Part shown: positions 39,401 through 53,200 of the stretch, piece after piece | How the letters are laid out: every line of letters begins with the position of its first letter | Numbering within the stretch: the first letter of the stretch is position 1 | DNA from: Balaenoptera acutorostrata | Lineage: Eukaryota; Chordata; Mammalia; Artiodactyla; Balaenopteridae | NCBI RefSeq assembly: GCF_949987535.1 | Contig: NC_080067.1 | Span: 51,892,910-51,956,909 of the forward strand | Direction: 5' to 3' | DNA: 64,000 bases | Program-made: the position numbers and the translations under genes | Notes under the pieces: generated by a model | The model's database searches: none | What the model was told of the DNA's origin: nothing | Seen by the model: the letters and a program-made list of their open reading frames with translations, nothing else

Positions 39401-42400
39401 TTATTCAGCGCTAAAAAGAAGTGAGCTATCCAAGACATGAAAACACATGGGGGCACCTTTAAATACATATTATTAAGTAAAAGAAGCCAATCTGAAAAGA
39501 TTATTGTATGATTTCAGCTATATGACATTCTGGAAAAGGCAAAACTGGAGACAGTAAAAAGATCGGTGGTTGCCAAGGGTTAGCAGGGAAGTTTGTGTGA
39601 AAAGACAGAGCACAGAGGATTTTTTGGGCACTGAAACTACTTTGTATTATTCTATAATGTTGGATACAAGTCATTATACATTTGTCCAAACCCAGAGAAC
39701 ATACAACACCAAGAGTGAACCCTAATGTAAACTGTGGACTCTGGGTAAAAATGATGTGTCTATGTTCATCGATTTTAACAAATTATTGTTAAATAATTTG
39801 TACTATTCTGGTTTGGGATGCTGATAGTGGAAGAAGCTATGAGTTTGTGGAGTCTGAGGGTATATGGGAACTCTGTATTTCATGCTTAATTTTCCTATGA
39901 ACCTAAAACTGCTCTCTAAAAAATAAAGTCTATTCAAATAAATTAAGTATCTTTAAAGTAACACTTAATGGGCATTTGTATTCAGCATTTTCCCAAAGGC
40001 AATTGGAACTCCATGCTCCAGGTAGGTTAAAAATACCTTCTGGCTTAGACCTGGAGCCCTGTAGAGTCCTAAATTCCCATGTGGGTATAGTTCATTGTCA
40101 TACGATTTAGAGGCTTCGTAGCTGAAAATGTTAAAACCAGCATGATTACTACAAATCATTGTTCTCTACCATCTGTTACCCAATGAGAAGGTAATCATCA
40201 GTTTTACAACTAGTCACTTTAAATAATGATCTCTGGCATCTCTCAAATTCTTCACATAAGATATATTTATTGGTTTTTCTGAAAATCCTAAGTAGATAAA
40301 ATAAAATCCTAAGTAGATAAAAGTAGATTAGAAATAATCTAGTTCCCATATTTTAGTTTCGGAAAGTGAGATCTAAGAAAGGAAGTGACATGTTCAAGGT
40401 CACACAGCAATTTAAGGCAGAAATGAAAACAAAATCTGACTAGCAGGCCAGGATACTTTGCTATGACTGACTTTAAATGATGATCTCAGCATCTAGAAAT
40501 GAAAACCAGACATTAGCACACAGTATTCTAATCTATAGATCCCAAGGGTACTACTAGTAATAACAATGTAGATATATAAACAGATGATTTGTTTTGGTTT
40601 TATCACTAATGTGAAACTTTACACAAACTTAAATATTTTATGAAAAGATTTAGTGTAAGGGAGGGAGGACAAAAGAGTGCCAATCAGACTTTTGTCACTA
40701 AAAGCCCATCTATGTAATCCTTTAAATGCTAGCTCAGTCCATAATAACTTTTAGAGTAGTCCTATACCGGCTGCTTTTTTCTCTGAATACAAATACCATT
40801 GTCCATTGACCAAAAAGAGTATTTGATAGAAAATTATGTATTTTCAACCAATTTTCTCCTGAGGACTAAATCTTCTGGGTTTAAAATGAACAGCAAAATA
40901 GGCAAAGCTTTTATATACTGCAATACCTATTGGTTTTATTAAGTTACTAACATTCACCATTAATAATATTAAGCAACAACAAAAAAAGTTACCTTTTGAG
41001 TTATCTTTACAATAAGAAGTGTTGTTGCTCAGATGAAGATGTAAGAGGTGTGTTTTTCCCTTGGTGAAAATATGATGTTGATGGATGTCATTTTCATATA
41101 GAAAAGTATTCTGATAATCATGAAATTTGCAACTTTCATGTTTAGGGACAAGCAAAAGAAAAGAGTTGAAAGAAATTATATATAAAAAAGTTAAAAGACC
41201 CAGCTTATTAAAATAAATACAGTAAAACTTTAAGCAAATAGGGTTATTCACATTAATTTAATATTTGCTTCAACGTTCTGTGGACAAATTCTAAACCACA
41301 AGTAACTAAACAGTATTATGAATTTAAAGGATATAGGCAACTGGGACAAACCTGATTTAACTACAAATTTTTAATTGACAGTTTCTTGTTAAAAATATTC
41401 TGAAATAAGTTTGGTTTCTCATGGTCTTTCTTCTAAAAATGGAGAGTTATCTTTCAATCTCATCAAGCTCATGAAATCAAGGTTTTATTGCTTAAATAAA
41501 CTTTTTATTTGTTCATCATGAACTTTATGAGTTCAAAAGCCTTATGTGGTATTTATATCTCAGTTTTAATGAAGATTACCATATACAAGCGTAATTACAA
41601 TTGAATAACATTTTCTATGAATGGAATAATATATTTAATAATACTTGATATTTATGTAAGCTCTACAGAGTACCACCATAAAAACTCATGGATTATGCTT
41701 AACCAAAAAGGTCCTCTTGTGTCACTTATGATGCTTTATGACTCTTAGAAAAGAAGCTCTATGGGCACCTCCAAACCCAAGATGCAAAACTATTGCCAAA
41801 CCATAATCAGTAACTTTCTCTGCCTTGTCTAACATGGAGGTCAAAGCAAAGACTTGTGATAAGATATATAAAAGAATCAAGTTAGCGAGTAGAAATCCAT
41901 TTCCTTAGGGATATAGTAGTGCATATAAACCTCTTATATACTGACCAGAAGGTTGTCCCCTGCCAAAAGCACATTTGCTGCTAAATATCTGGGCCTATGT
42001 GTCCAAACGTGGGGCTTTTCGGGTCTGAGGGCATCACTTAGGCCCACTGCTGTTCCAAAATGCTGACAGGGGCCTAAGGTGATCTGAACATACAAACAAA
42101 GAATCGGTGTAGGGGCTACTTAATAGGAACTTCATTCTGCTGTTTACCCAACTTAATGCTTTGTAGTCAAAACATGTGAAATCCTAGCTAAAGTTTCAAC
42201 AGCAAAGAGGACTTAGAATAATTTTTAGCATTACTAACAGATACAGCTAGATATTATTTTTCATTTGGAAATGACAAAATTCTAAAAAAAATTTACAAGC
42301 TGAATCATTATAATTCATTTATTTAATTTATCACACAGTAAAATCTACCTAGGAAGTGATCTATAATTTGGGGGCTTTTCTTATCTCTCAACTTATTAAT

Positions 42401-43288
42401 GTACTTGTTTTTATTTAGGGTTCATAACAAACTGAAGAAAAATCCAAAAAGTACCTTTGGAGAAAGTAAGGAAGTTCATATGAAATATATGACTTGGGAG
42501 GCCATTTCAAATAATAACAATTCCTAAATTCAGAAGCATCTATTAAATAATCCAGATATTAGGTATGAGTATAAACATATCATTATAGATAATTTTCTAA
42601 TTACTGAATGCTGATAAATATTAGCAATATTGTACCCAAATTTAGACATGGCTTAAGTAAAATATATTCTAACATTAAAGTCACATTTTTTTTATGTTGT
42701 GAATTTCTCAAGAGATAGTTAATTTTTTGTGAGTTTTTAATAAGTATCAAAAGTGAATTAGAAAGATCTTACCTTTGTTGACTGTCTGCATCTGCTAACT
42801 CAACTTTATAAGGCACGACATTTCCAGGTTCTTCAAATTCTGCTTCATCAGTCTTATTAAATGCATGTTGTATAATATTAGTATGTTCAACAAATTTATA
42901 ATACATTAACCAGCTAATTTGTGCATAATATTTAGAGAATTTTTTTTCTCACAAAGAAATGTCATGAGCTCTCTGACTATATGCCATAGAGCATTAGTTC
43001 TAGGAGAACTAAACAAATTCAACAGATATTTGCTGAGGGCTTTTGCTGTGTCAGTACATTTATCACTACTATCACACCCAGAACCAAATATAACAACTTA
43101 GGTTTTATTTTGTAACTACTAAGTGCCAAGTAGATCAGTGACTAAGATGTTTTTCATTCTCTGGCCAGCATGTCATACCATATGCATCAACAGTTTAATG
43201 AAAAGCACACACAAATACACATGCACATATGTATTTATTTGTTCAGAATCTTCACTTTATCCAGATCAGAAATAAAAATGTTGCCAGG

Positions 43289-43325
<37 letters not shown>

Positions 43326-46300
43326 CAGAAGCTATTAACCTCAAGAAGAAAGTAGTACTTAAAAAGGTACTTCCTCATTGTAGTCCTTCTCTGTGACAAC
43401 CATAGTAAGAGCAACATTGAGGACAGGGTGTATACTCAGCTACTAGAGGACTAGAAAGTCAGAAATGCACTGAGTTTATCACAACTTAACCCTCCAGGCT
43501 GGAGCTCTAGCTCTGACTGGCTCTAGCTCCAGCTTATTCTAGCTGGTGTCTTCTAGAGGTTTGTATTCAAGTTATTATTATACTAAATCCCTTAAATCTT
43601 AACACTATTTTTCCTTTAAATAGAAAATATTAAATGACATTCAACAAACTAAATTTATACAAATTTTATTAAATAAATATCATATAATGAGAACAGTCTT
43701 TGTTAAAAAGCCTGATAACACAGAGAACTAAATAAAACAAACACTAAACTACATTTCTACAAGTTAAAAGAGTGAAACATCTTCTCATCTCCCATACTAT
43801 GACACAATATCAATTTAGCTCATGAATTTACTGTCTACATTAAAATAATAGTCGTTTGTATTCCTGTCAGCATATTTAAATTCAAATACTTGTAAATTTA
43901 AAATACTTGTTATATACTTGTAAATTTATTTCAACAAGAAATCTTGTTGAAAATAACATGTAGTTGTAACTGTATGTTATGAATTTCCTGTTTGTTAAAT
44001 AATATGAGTGGTCATTATGCACTTACATCATCCAGTTCGACTATTTTTAGAGATGGTTCAGGTCTCTCTATGTTTAATTCTTCTACTGGCAGAAAAAGAG
44101 CTGGAGGTTGTATTTTGATATCTTCAACTAGAAAATAAGATTAAAAATAATATCATCAAAGCATATACCTTACCTGATAATTCATCTCCAAATAACATAG
44201 GCAACAATAGAAGAAGAATGTTCTCCTGTGCATCCACACAAAGGTATAAATACTGTAAATTTTCCCAGTTCAAGTAAAATACACATTTACTTAACATTCG
44301 ATTTTTAAATGAAACTATTTAAACTAAGGCAAAGTAAATCTAGAGAATGGCAAGGAGAGTGTGCATGATTTTGATCTGGAGATAAAGTGTACACAGTGCA
44401 GTTGAGAACGATACAGTAAGGAAAACCAAAAGCAGATGCTGATTAACGCTCAGTGTATATAATTTGAAATAGTAAATTTGAAAATATCTAATCAAGGCTG
44501 AACTAACCATCACTATCTTCATCATTTTCATTCTGAGAACACTGTGCCTTCCTACTGGTTTTACACTGAGGTATAAAGGTGTCCAGTAGCATGTTTTGAA
44601 GTTGCTCCTGTGGAGTTCTACAAAACAAGAAAGTAGCAATTAAAAGCCTAAAGTACATTATCTGAAATTTCTCCAGACAAGATCTTGATTTATTTCACAA
44701 ACAAGTGAGTCTACAAAATTAATAATGAAAACCATAGCCATACCTCTAATTCACAGAAGAAAAGTACAACTGTATAACATAATCTGAATCCACTAAAATA
44801 ATTTTGTAAATCAAATTAACATCATACAAGGTTTTAAATTTCATATCTTATTGTTTTTCCTTTAGGATGAAAATCAAAGTTATGACAGAATTCAGTATTT
44901 TTGCAAAAAAACACATGGAATCCATGAAACATATCACACTGTTTGAAAAGCTAATTTACAAAAGTGTGTTGTATCTCACAGACTTGGCATTATGTTGATA
45001 AGTTCTAAGAGAACTGAAGACATTTTTCTGAACTTCCACCAAGCCAGTCGGGTGATAAAATAGGCTTCCACAATAAGAATGTGAGGTGTCCTGGTTGTAG
45101 CATCTATTATCTAATTAACAGTGAGGTCTGATGTGGCCTGTCTCACATACAAGGCAATGAAGCACAGGAATTCTTAGAGGTCTTGTGCATTTGGTTCCAA
45201 AGGACAGTCCCAAACAATGGGGAAGGGAGTCACTTTTTAACTGCCTTTAAACTGCACAGCTCTTCTAGATTATGCATGCTCATGGAGTCCCCATATAAAA
45301 GTCAGGGTCTTCTTAATAATATTAGCAGGTGACAATAATACAAAAAATGTACCAGGCTATGTTCTAAACAATTTGGGGTACTGAATCTTAACAGGAATAT
45401 TAAATAGGCACTAATATTATCTAAGTTGGATGAGAAAATTAAAGCACAAAGAAGTAATCCAGCTTGTTCAGTCATTCAGGTAGTAAATGCAGCAAAGACA
45501 ATTTGAACTCAAGCAGTCTGCCTCCCTAAGCCCATGTTCTTAATCATTACTCTATATTGCCTCTCTCACAATTTGCAAAGGTACTAAAAATTTAATGATC
45601 TCCTAGCAAACTGTGACTATGTGCATTTCCCCAGTATATGTAATGTATATACCAGAACACTCCAAAATATTTATATATTATCCAGCTTTGAAGAGCATGT
45701 CATCTTACATCCATAATTTAATTATATGATGGAAAATATTAAAGAGTAAAGGTCAAAGACAAACTGGCATCTGGCCACCAGAAACCCCTTTCCAGTTTGA
45801 CATAGATATACTGTACTAAAAATTCAATCACTGATACACATAAATGTACTAATATCCAGATACTCCTTCATGAAGTGAAAACTTACCTAATTTTAGGAGG
45901 AAAGCCCTGAACCAAAGACTTAGAGAGTCCAGTTAATAGAGCATTGGAGCTAAAGGGGTCCCTTAGATTATTTATTCCAAACTCAATGTTTTTCAGGTGA
46001 TAAAATGTGGACCAAGAGAATTAAAGTGATTTGTCCATGAACAAACAACTAGTTAGTCAATAAACTAACTCTACATTCTGGATTGGGACCCTAGCACAAT
46101 TGCTTTGTTAAAAGATCATGCCACATAAATAAAAGATGACATATGCTTTAGAATAGGATTACCCCACCAGATTTTCCTCTTTTAAACTTTAAACAAATAT
46201 ATATTGAGCATTGACCAATTCATTTGGGGAAACCAACTGATTCTGTGAATCAGTGTTAGGCTGTTTGCATCAGAATCACCAGAGAAGATCTTTTTGAATG

Positions 46301-47206
46301 CAGAGTCTCATACCCATCCTTAAAAACACTGATTTTTAGGTCTGTCTGGGGCCGGGAGGAGAAATCAGCATTCTAAAAACCTCCCCCCATGCTTCTGATG
46401 ATCAGCTAGAACTGAGAAGTACATATAATAAAAAGAGTAGGGGAACTGGAGTAGAAATACCAGCTAATTTTTAATATCCACCCTTAAAATACTCTAAATC
46501 CAAATCGTATGATCTCTTTCATGAAACTTTCCTAGCATTTAAAAGACCCACTAGAAACAAAAGAGAAAAAAAACCAGTGGGACTACATCAAACTAAAAAG
46601 CATCTGCACAGCAAAGGAGACCATCAACAAAATGAAAAGACAGCCTACCAAATGAGAGAAGATATTTGCAAATCACATATTTAATAAGGAACTAATATCT
46701 AAATAATATCTAAGATATATAAATCAACAACAAAAAACCCAAAGAACCCAATTAAAAATCAGCAGAGGATCTGAATAGACATTTTCCAAAGAAGACATAC
46801 AGATGACCAACAGGCACATGAAAAGATGTTCAACATCATTAATCATCAGGGAAATGCAAATGAAAACCACAATGAGATATCACCTCACACCTGCTAGAAT
46901 GGCTATCATCACAAAGATAAGAAATAGCAAATGTTGGAGAAGATATGGAGAAAAGGGAACTTAATACACTGTTGGTGGGAATGTAATTTGGTGTAGCCGC
47001 TGTGGAAAACATTATGGAGATTCCTCAAAAAATTAAGAATAGAACTACCATATGATCTAGCTATTCCATTTCTGGGTATTTATCTGAAGAAAATGAAAAT
47101 AATAATTTGAAAAGATGTATGTACCCCTTTGCAGCTTTATTTACAGTAGCCAGGATATGGAAACAACCTAAGTACCCAGCAACAGATGAATGGATAAAGA
47201 TGTGGT

Positions 47207-47253
<47 letters not shown>

Positions 47254-50200
47254 TGGAATACTACTTAGCTATAAGCAAACATAAAATCTTGACATTTGTG
47301 ACAACATAGATAGACCTTGATGGTATAAGTGAAAAATGTCAGAGAAAGACAAATGATTTCACTCATAAGTGAAATATAAAAAAATCAAAAATAAACAAAA
47401 CAAAACAAAACAAAAACAAACACATTAATACAGAGAACAGATTAGTAGTTACCAGAGGGGAAGGGGAGTAGAAGAGGGTGAAATGAGTAAAGGTGTTCAA
47501 CTGTACAGTAACGAATGGAAACTAAACTTCTGGTCGTGAGCAGGTTGCAGTGTGAAATATAATCTGCACACATGAAACATACATATAATGTTATAAACCA
47601 ATGTTATCTCAACTACAACAAAAAGAACCACTGGAGATATTAAGATTGCTATTAAGGTCTATCAACACTTACGTATTGGCAGGTAAAATACAAAAATCAT
47701 TACTATCCAAATCAGAAAAGTGATATAAAAACAAAATGCAAGGGCTTCCCTGGTGGCGCAGTGGTTGAGAATCTGCCTGCCAATGCAGGGGACACGGGTT
47801 CGAGCCCTGGTCTGGGAAGATCCCACATGCCGCGGAGCAACTAGGCCCGTGAGCCACAATTACTGAGCCTGCGCGTCTGGAGCCTGTGCTCCGCAAGAAG
47901 AGAGGCTGCGATAGTGAGAGGCCCGCGCACCGCGATGAAGAGTGGCCCCCGCTTGCCGCAACTGGAGAAAGCCCTTGCACAGAAACGAAGACCCAACAAC
48001 ACAGCCAAAAATAAATAAATTAATTAATAAAAAAAAAATGCAATAGAACATATATTTATAAACCTGTTAAGCCTTTTATAAAACATGACAATTATAGGCA
48101 GAAATGAAGTCAGTCATTTAACAAAAGTGTTCTTCTTCTACTGTATAGGAAACTCAGTGTGAAGGGCCTTGAAAGGCAGCCACTAAAAAAGATAAGTGAC
48201 CTTGGGATTACTTTTATGTACTAATTCCTAAGCTAGAAAGAGGCAATTGACAGATATACACTACTAAGTTTCACACCTGAAAGACTGTTATGGACATCAT
48301 ACTTTAAAAGAGATATAGACAACTTGGACAATAGTTACATAGGAATAACCAGAATAGTCTATGTATGAACTTAAAACCCTGCCACATAAACCACAATGGG
48401 ATATAACTACACACCTATTAAAACAACCATCAAAAGAAAAAATAACCTGAGAATACCAAGCACTGGCAAGGATGTGGAGCAACTAGAACTCTCACACATT
48501 GCAGAAAAAAATGCAAAACTATGCAGTCACTTTGGAAAGAGTTTGGCAGTTTCTCATCAAGATAAACATATATTTACCATATAACTCAGCCATCCTGGTC
48601 CAGGTATTTACCCGGGGAATTAAAAACTTATATTCAAACAAAAACCTATATGCAAATATTTATAATAGATTTAGTCATAATTGCCCAAAACTAGAAACCA
48701 GCTGGATGTTGTTTAACAGATGAATGGATAAAATATATACCATGATGATGAAATACTACTCTACCATAAAAAGGAACAGACTTTGATTCACTCAAGAACA
48801 TGGTTGAATCTTAAATGCATTTTGTTAAATGAAGGATGCAAAAAGCTACATATTTTATGATTTAATTTACATGACATTCAGAAAAAGGCAAATGTATAAG
48901 GATGGAAACAGACCAATAGTTGCCATGGGTTGAGGAAGAAGGGTTGACTAAAAGAAGAGGAAGCATGAGGGATTATGGGGTGATGGAACTGTATTCTTCA
49001 GTACTGTGGTGAACACATGGCTCTAGGCATTGGCGAAAGCCCATAGACTTGTACACAAGTTTATTCAAATTTTAAAAAGTACTCATGATATGGGCATACC
49101 CCCCAAAATGGTAGAACCACTCTAAAGGAGATGGGAAAGTAATGAGTGCCATGGCCTAAGCAACTTTGGAAAACAAGATTTTGACTGGATACTGTAGAAA
49201 GCACTATACACAGTGTACTCTAATTGGTAAATTTGTTTCTCACAGTGATATTAGTTAGCGATTCTGAAACTGCTTTACACATATATTAAGGGTGATAAAT
49301 TAATAAATATATTATAGATACTGAGAGCCAGGATTCTCACTGCAGGTGAAAGAAACCACAAATAAGCAAAGCGAGAATGTAAATGAACCATTTGATGTTG
49401 GTTTGGATGTATGAATATGAACTCATGTTTACCTTAATAGATATCCAGGTAGACAGGTACAGAAGTAAATTTAGTTGTGTGTGTATCCTGGGTTAGTATA
49501 TATACATGTATCTCCTAGATATTCTCTGAGAAAACCTAGGATCTGTGACTCCTGAGCAGCAAGGTGTACACCTAAGTTGAGATCTTGGTTTCTGAGTAAC
49601 AGTCTCCAGTAAAAGGAATCAGGTTTCCTTGGAAAAATGATTCTCAGGTTAGGACAGGAAAATGCATCTCAAGTGCTAGAAAAATAAAGAGATGTTCAAC
49701 GCAAACCAACCAACAAACAAAAAAGGGCAAGAATGTATTGAAAGGAGCGAGAAGTCAACCTGAAAGAGCTCTCAATGATCAAAGCAGGAACTTGAGTCAA
49801 AAAATAAATAACAATTGTATTGGATATTAATCCAAAATAAAATAAATATCCATGAGTCCACATAAATAAACAATTGAATAAATAAACCAAAGTGGGAAAA
49901 GAGATATTCTTCCTTGAAGAATTCCAATTAATAAATGTAGAAGGAATAGAGGAAACAGAAAATCCCCAACAGAGCAGCAGAGTAATAACTGATACAGGCA
50001 AAATCCACTGACAAATGCTACAATTAGTAGATGAAAGGTTAAAGAAAAACAGAATTTTGCATCATCTCAAAGTATCTCCCCTAAAATATTTATTACTATG
50101 ATGTGATTAAGTCCCCCCCCCCACCCAATTCATATGTTGAAATTCTAACACTCAGTGTGATGGTATTAAGAGATGAGGCCTTTGGGAGGTGATTAGGTCA

Positions 50201-53200
50201 TGAAGGCAGAGTCCCCACATAGGATTAGCACCTTTATAGAAGAGGCCCATGAGAGCCCTGTGAAGACACCATGAAAAGATGTCTCCTATGAACCAGGAAG
50301 CAGGCCATCACCAGACTCTGAATCTGCTGGCGTCTTGATCTGGGACTTCCTAACCACAGGAACACTGAGAAATAAATGTTTGTTTTTTATAAGCCACCCA
50401 GTCTATGGTATTCTGTTATAACATCCCAAATGGACAAAGACAGAGATTGGTACCAGAAGTGGGGTGCTGCTATAAAATTCCTTAAAATGTGAAAGCAGCT
50501 TTGGAGCTGGCTAATTAGTAAAGGCTGGAAGAGGTCTGAAGTTCATGCTAGGAAAAGGCTACATTGCTATTAATAGACCTTTAAAGACAATTCTGGTAAG
50601 GGCTCAAAAAAAAGAGAGAGCTGTAGAAAAAGCTTCAATAGTCTTAAAGAATACCAAAGTAATCCTGAATAGAATGTCAGTAGTAATATGGATGGTAAAT
50701 GCCATTTTGATGAGGTATCAGATGGAAGTAAGGAACAAGTTATCATCCAATGGAGGAAAGGCAATCCTTGCTAATAAAGTGGCAAAGAACTTAGCTGAAT
50801 TGCATTCCTGTCCTAGTGTTTTATGGAAGGTAGAACTTGTGAGTAATGAAATTAGACATATGGCTGAGGCAATTTCTAAGCAAAGTGTTGGAGAGGCCTG
50901 GTTTCTCATGACTGCTCATAACAGAATGCAAGGAAGAGAGAAATGAATTAAAGACAGAATTAATCAAAAGAGAAGCAAAACTTAAAGATTTGGAACATTC
51001 TCAGCCTATTTATATTTATATTGAAAAGTATGACACAACCTATACAGGAGAGAATAGGAAGTATATGGCCAAAGGATCATCTCACAGGGAGATCAGTTAG
51101 CCATCTAAACAGAAGATATGACCTATTATCCAAGACAATGGAAGAATGATCCTGAAGGCAGTTCAGAAATCATCAGGGCTATCTCTCCCATCACAGAGAG
51201 CCCCCATTAGAGCAACAGCCCAGTAAATCCCTGGGCTGCCCTTGTGACCCCAGACTAGAACAGCCACACAATTCAAGCCCAGGGGAGTCACAGGCATGTC
51301 ACCGAGCTCAGAGTCATCTTAGGAATGGGGCCACTCAAAGCCGCAGGGCAGAGCCAACCAGAGCCTTGGGGGCCCAGCCCCTGCCAGGCAAAGCTCGGGG
51401 CAGAACTGCTGCCTCAGTGTGTCCAGAAGTGGGGCTTCTATCCCAGTGGGCCCGGACAGCAGAGGATACATTCAAGATTTAAGGTCTAATAGCATTTGGC
51501 TCGTTAGGTTTCAGACTTGCTCAGGACCTGTTACTTCTTTTTTATTTCCAATTTCTCCCTTTTAGAATGGGAATATCTATCCTATGCCTGTCCCACTTTT
51601 GTATTTTGGAAGCACAGAACATGTTTGCTTTCATACGTTCACAGTTAGAGAGCAATTTGTCTCAGAATGAATCATACATTGAATTTCACCCATATCTGAT
51701 TTAGATGATACTTAGATAAGACTTTAGAATTAAGACTTTAGAATTTTGAGTTGATGATGGAAGGAGCTAAGACTTTTGGGGCTACTGGATAGAATGAACA
51801 TATTTTGCATGTGAGCAGGACATAAACTGGTGGAGGGCAAGGAGCAGAAAGCTCTCTTCTGAATGTTTGTGTCCCCACAAAATGCATATGTTGAAATTCT
51901 AACCTCCCAGGTGATGGTATTAGGTGGTGAGCCTTTGGGAGGTGATTAGGTCAGAGGGTAGCACCCCCATGAATGGGATTAGTCTCTCCCCAAGAGAGAC
52001 CTCTCGCCCCTTCTGCCCCGTGAGGACACAGTGAGAAGACAGCCCTCTATGAACCAGGAAGCCGGGTCTCTCCAGTCACCAAGTCTGCTGGCACCTTGAT
52101 CTTGGACTTCCCACCCTTAAGAACTGTGAAAAATAAATGTGTGTTGTTTATAAGCCACCCAGCCTATGGTATTCTGACAGCTTGAACAGACCACAATGTT
52201 AATTATGAAAGGAAAAGAGTGGTTTTGCAGCAGGGAACCTTGGTGAGTACCACATTAACCATGTGTTCAAGGTTAACATCCTGGTGATGAGATCTACTGA
52301 TAGTATGATCGGGTGATATCATGCACTGAGAAGGGTACATCCTCTCTGTGGCCTTCTTCCTCAAAATGCACAACCTCAATCTAATTATGAAAAAACACCA
52401 GATAGACCCACACTGAGTATATTCTATGAAATACCCAGCAGGTACTCATGTCCAGGTCATGAAGACAAGGGAAGACTGAGGAATTGCAATGGATAAGGAG
52501 ATAGGACAAAACTGCAATGTGAGATCCTGAATTGAATCCTGAAACAGAATAAGGACGTTAGTGAAAAATACTAGTGAAATCCAAATAAAGTGTGTAGTTT
52601 AGTGAGTTATATTGTACTAATGTTAATTTCTTGGTGTTGATACATGCACTATGATTATATAAGATGTTACCATTAGAAAAGCTGAATGAACGGCATGTGG
52701 AAATTCTTCATGTTGTTTTGCAACTCTTGATTGCATGTCTTATTTCAAAATTAAAAAAAGAAAATTAAAAGAAAAGAAATCTGCCCATGAAAAACAGTTG
52801 AAGGGGCATGAGGGCAGATGGTAACTTGTCAAACAGAAGCTTCAAGGAAGCCATGAGGGCTGATTTTTAAAAATATGAAGGGATACCATGAAGAGGAGAA
52901 ATTCAATTTGCTCAGTATTGGTTTAACTGGTAGAATTAGGACCAAGTTAGCAACTAGTCAGAAAAAATTACAGCTCACTAGGAGATATCATAGGAGGCAG
53001 AATGTTCCAAGGATGGAGTGGGCCGTCTCAGGAGATGGTTTTGTATGACTGGAAGTGAAGCAAGGGCTCGAAAACCACTCCTCAGGTACATTCTAGACAG
53101 GTTTTCTAACACCCTGCTCCTCAAAATGTGGTTCAGAGACTAGCATTATCCACGGCAGTATCACATGGGAGCTGTCAGAAATTCAGAAATGCAAAATCTC

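Larger units (their letters stand above)
35999..40992 (-). other. ZBBX intron f-g
   Basis: The intron is 4994 bp. It contains a MER5A-type element (36588-36781), a short (CA) run (36841-36858), a 2.5-kb L1 fragment (37440-39945) and a MIR piece (about 40340-40440). No other exon is seen. Confidence 0.6.
42853..44026 (-). other. ZBBX intron d-e
   Basis: The intron is 1174 bp. It has a (CA) microsatellite at 43292-43324 and a near-perfect hairpin at 43929-43952. Confidence 0.6.

Noticed and set aside
40844..41251. 135-codon minus ORF as an independent gene
   Set aside because: Only 41132-40993 is coding, as ZBBX exon f; the rest is intron read through in the same frame.
43292..43324. Dinucleotide arrays as CRISPR-like repeats
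   Set aside because: They are simple microsatellites without spacers; the window is mammalian.
50545..50946. 133-codon ORF as a possible gene
   Set aside because: It lies wholly within the internal part of the MaLR element between its two LTRs.
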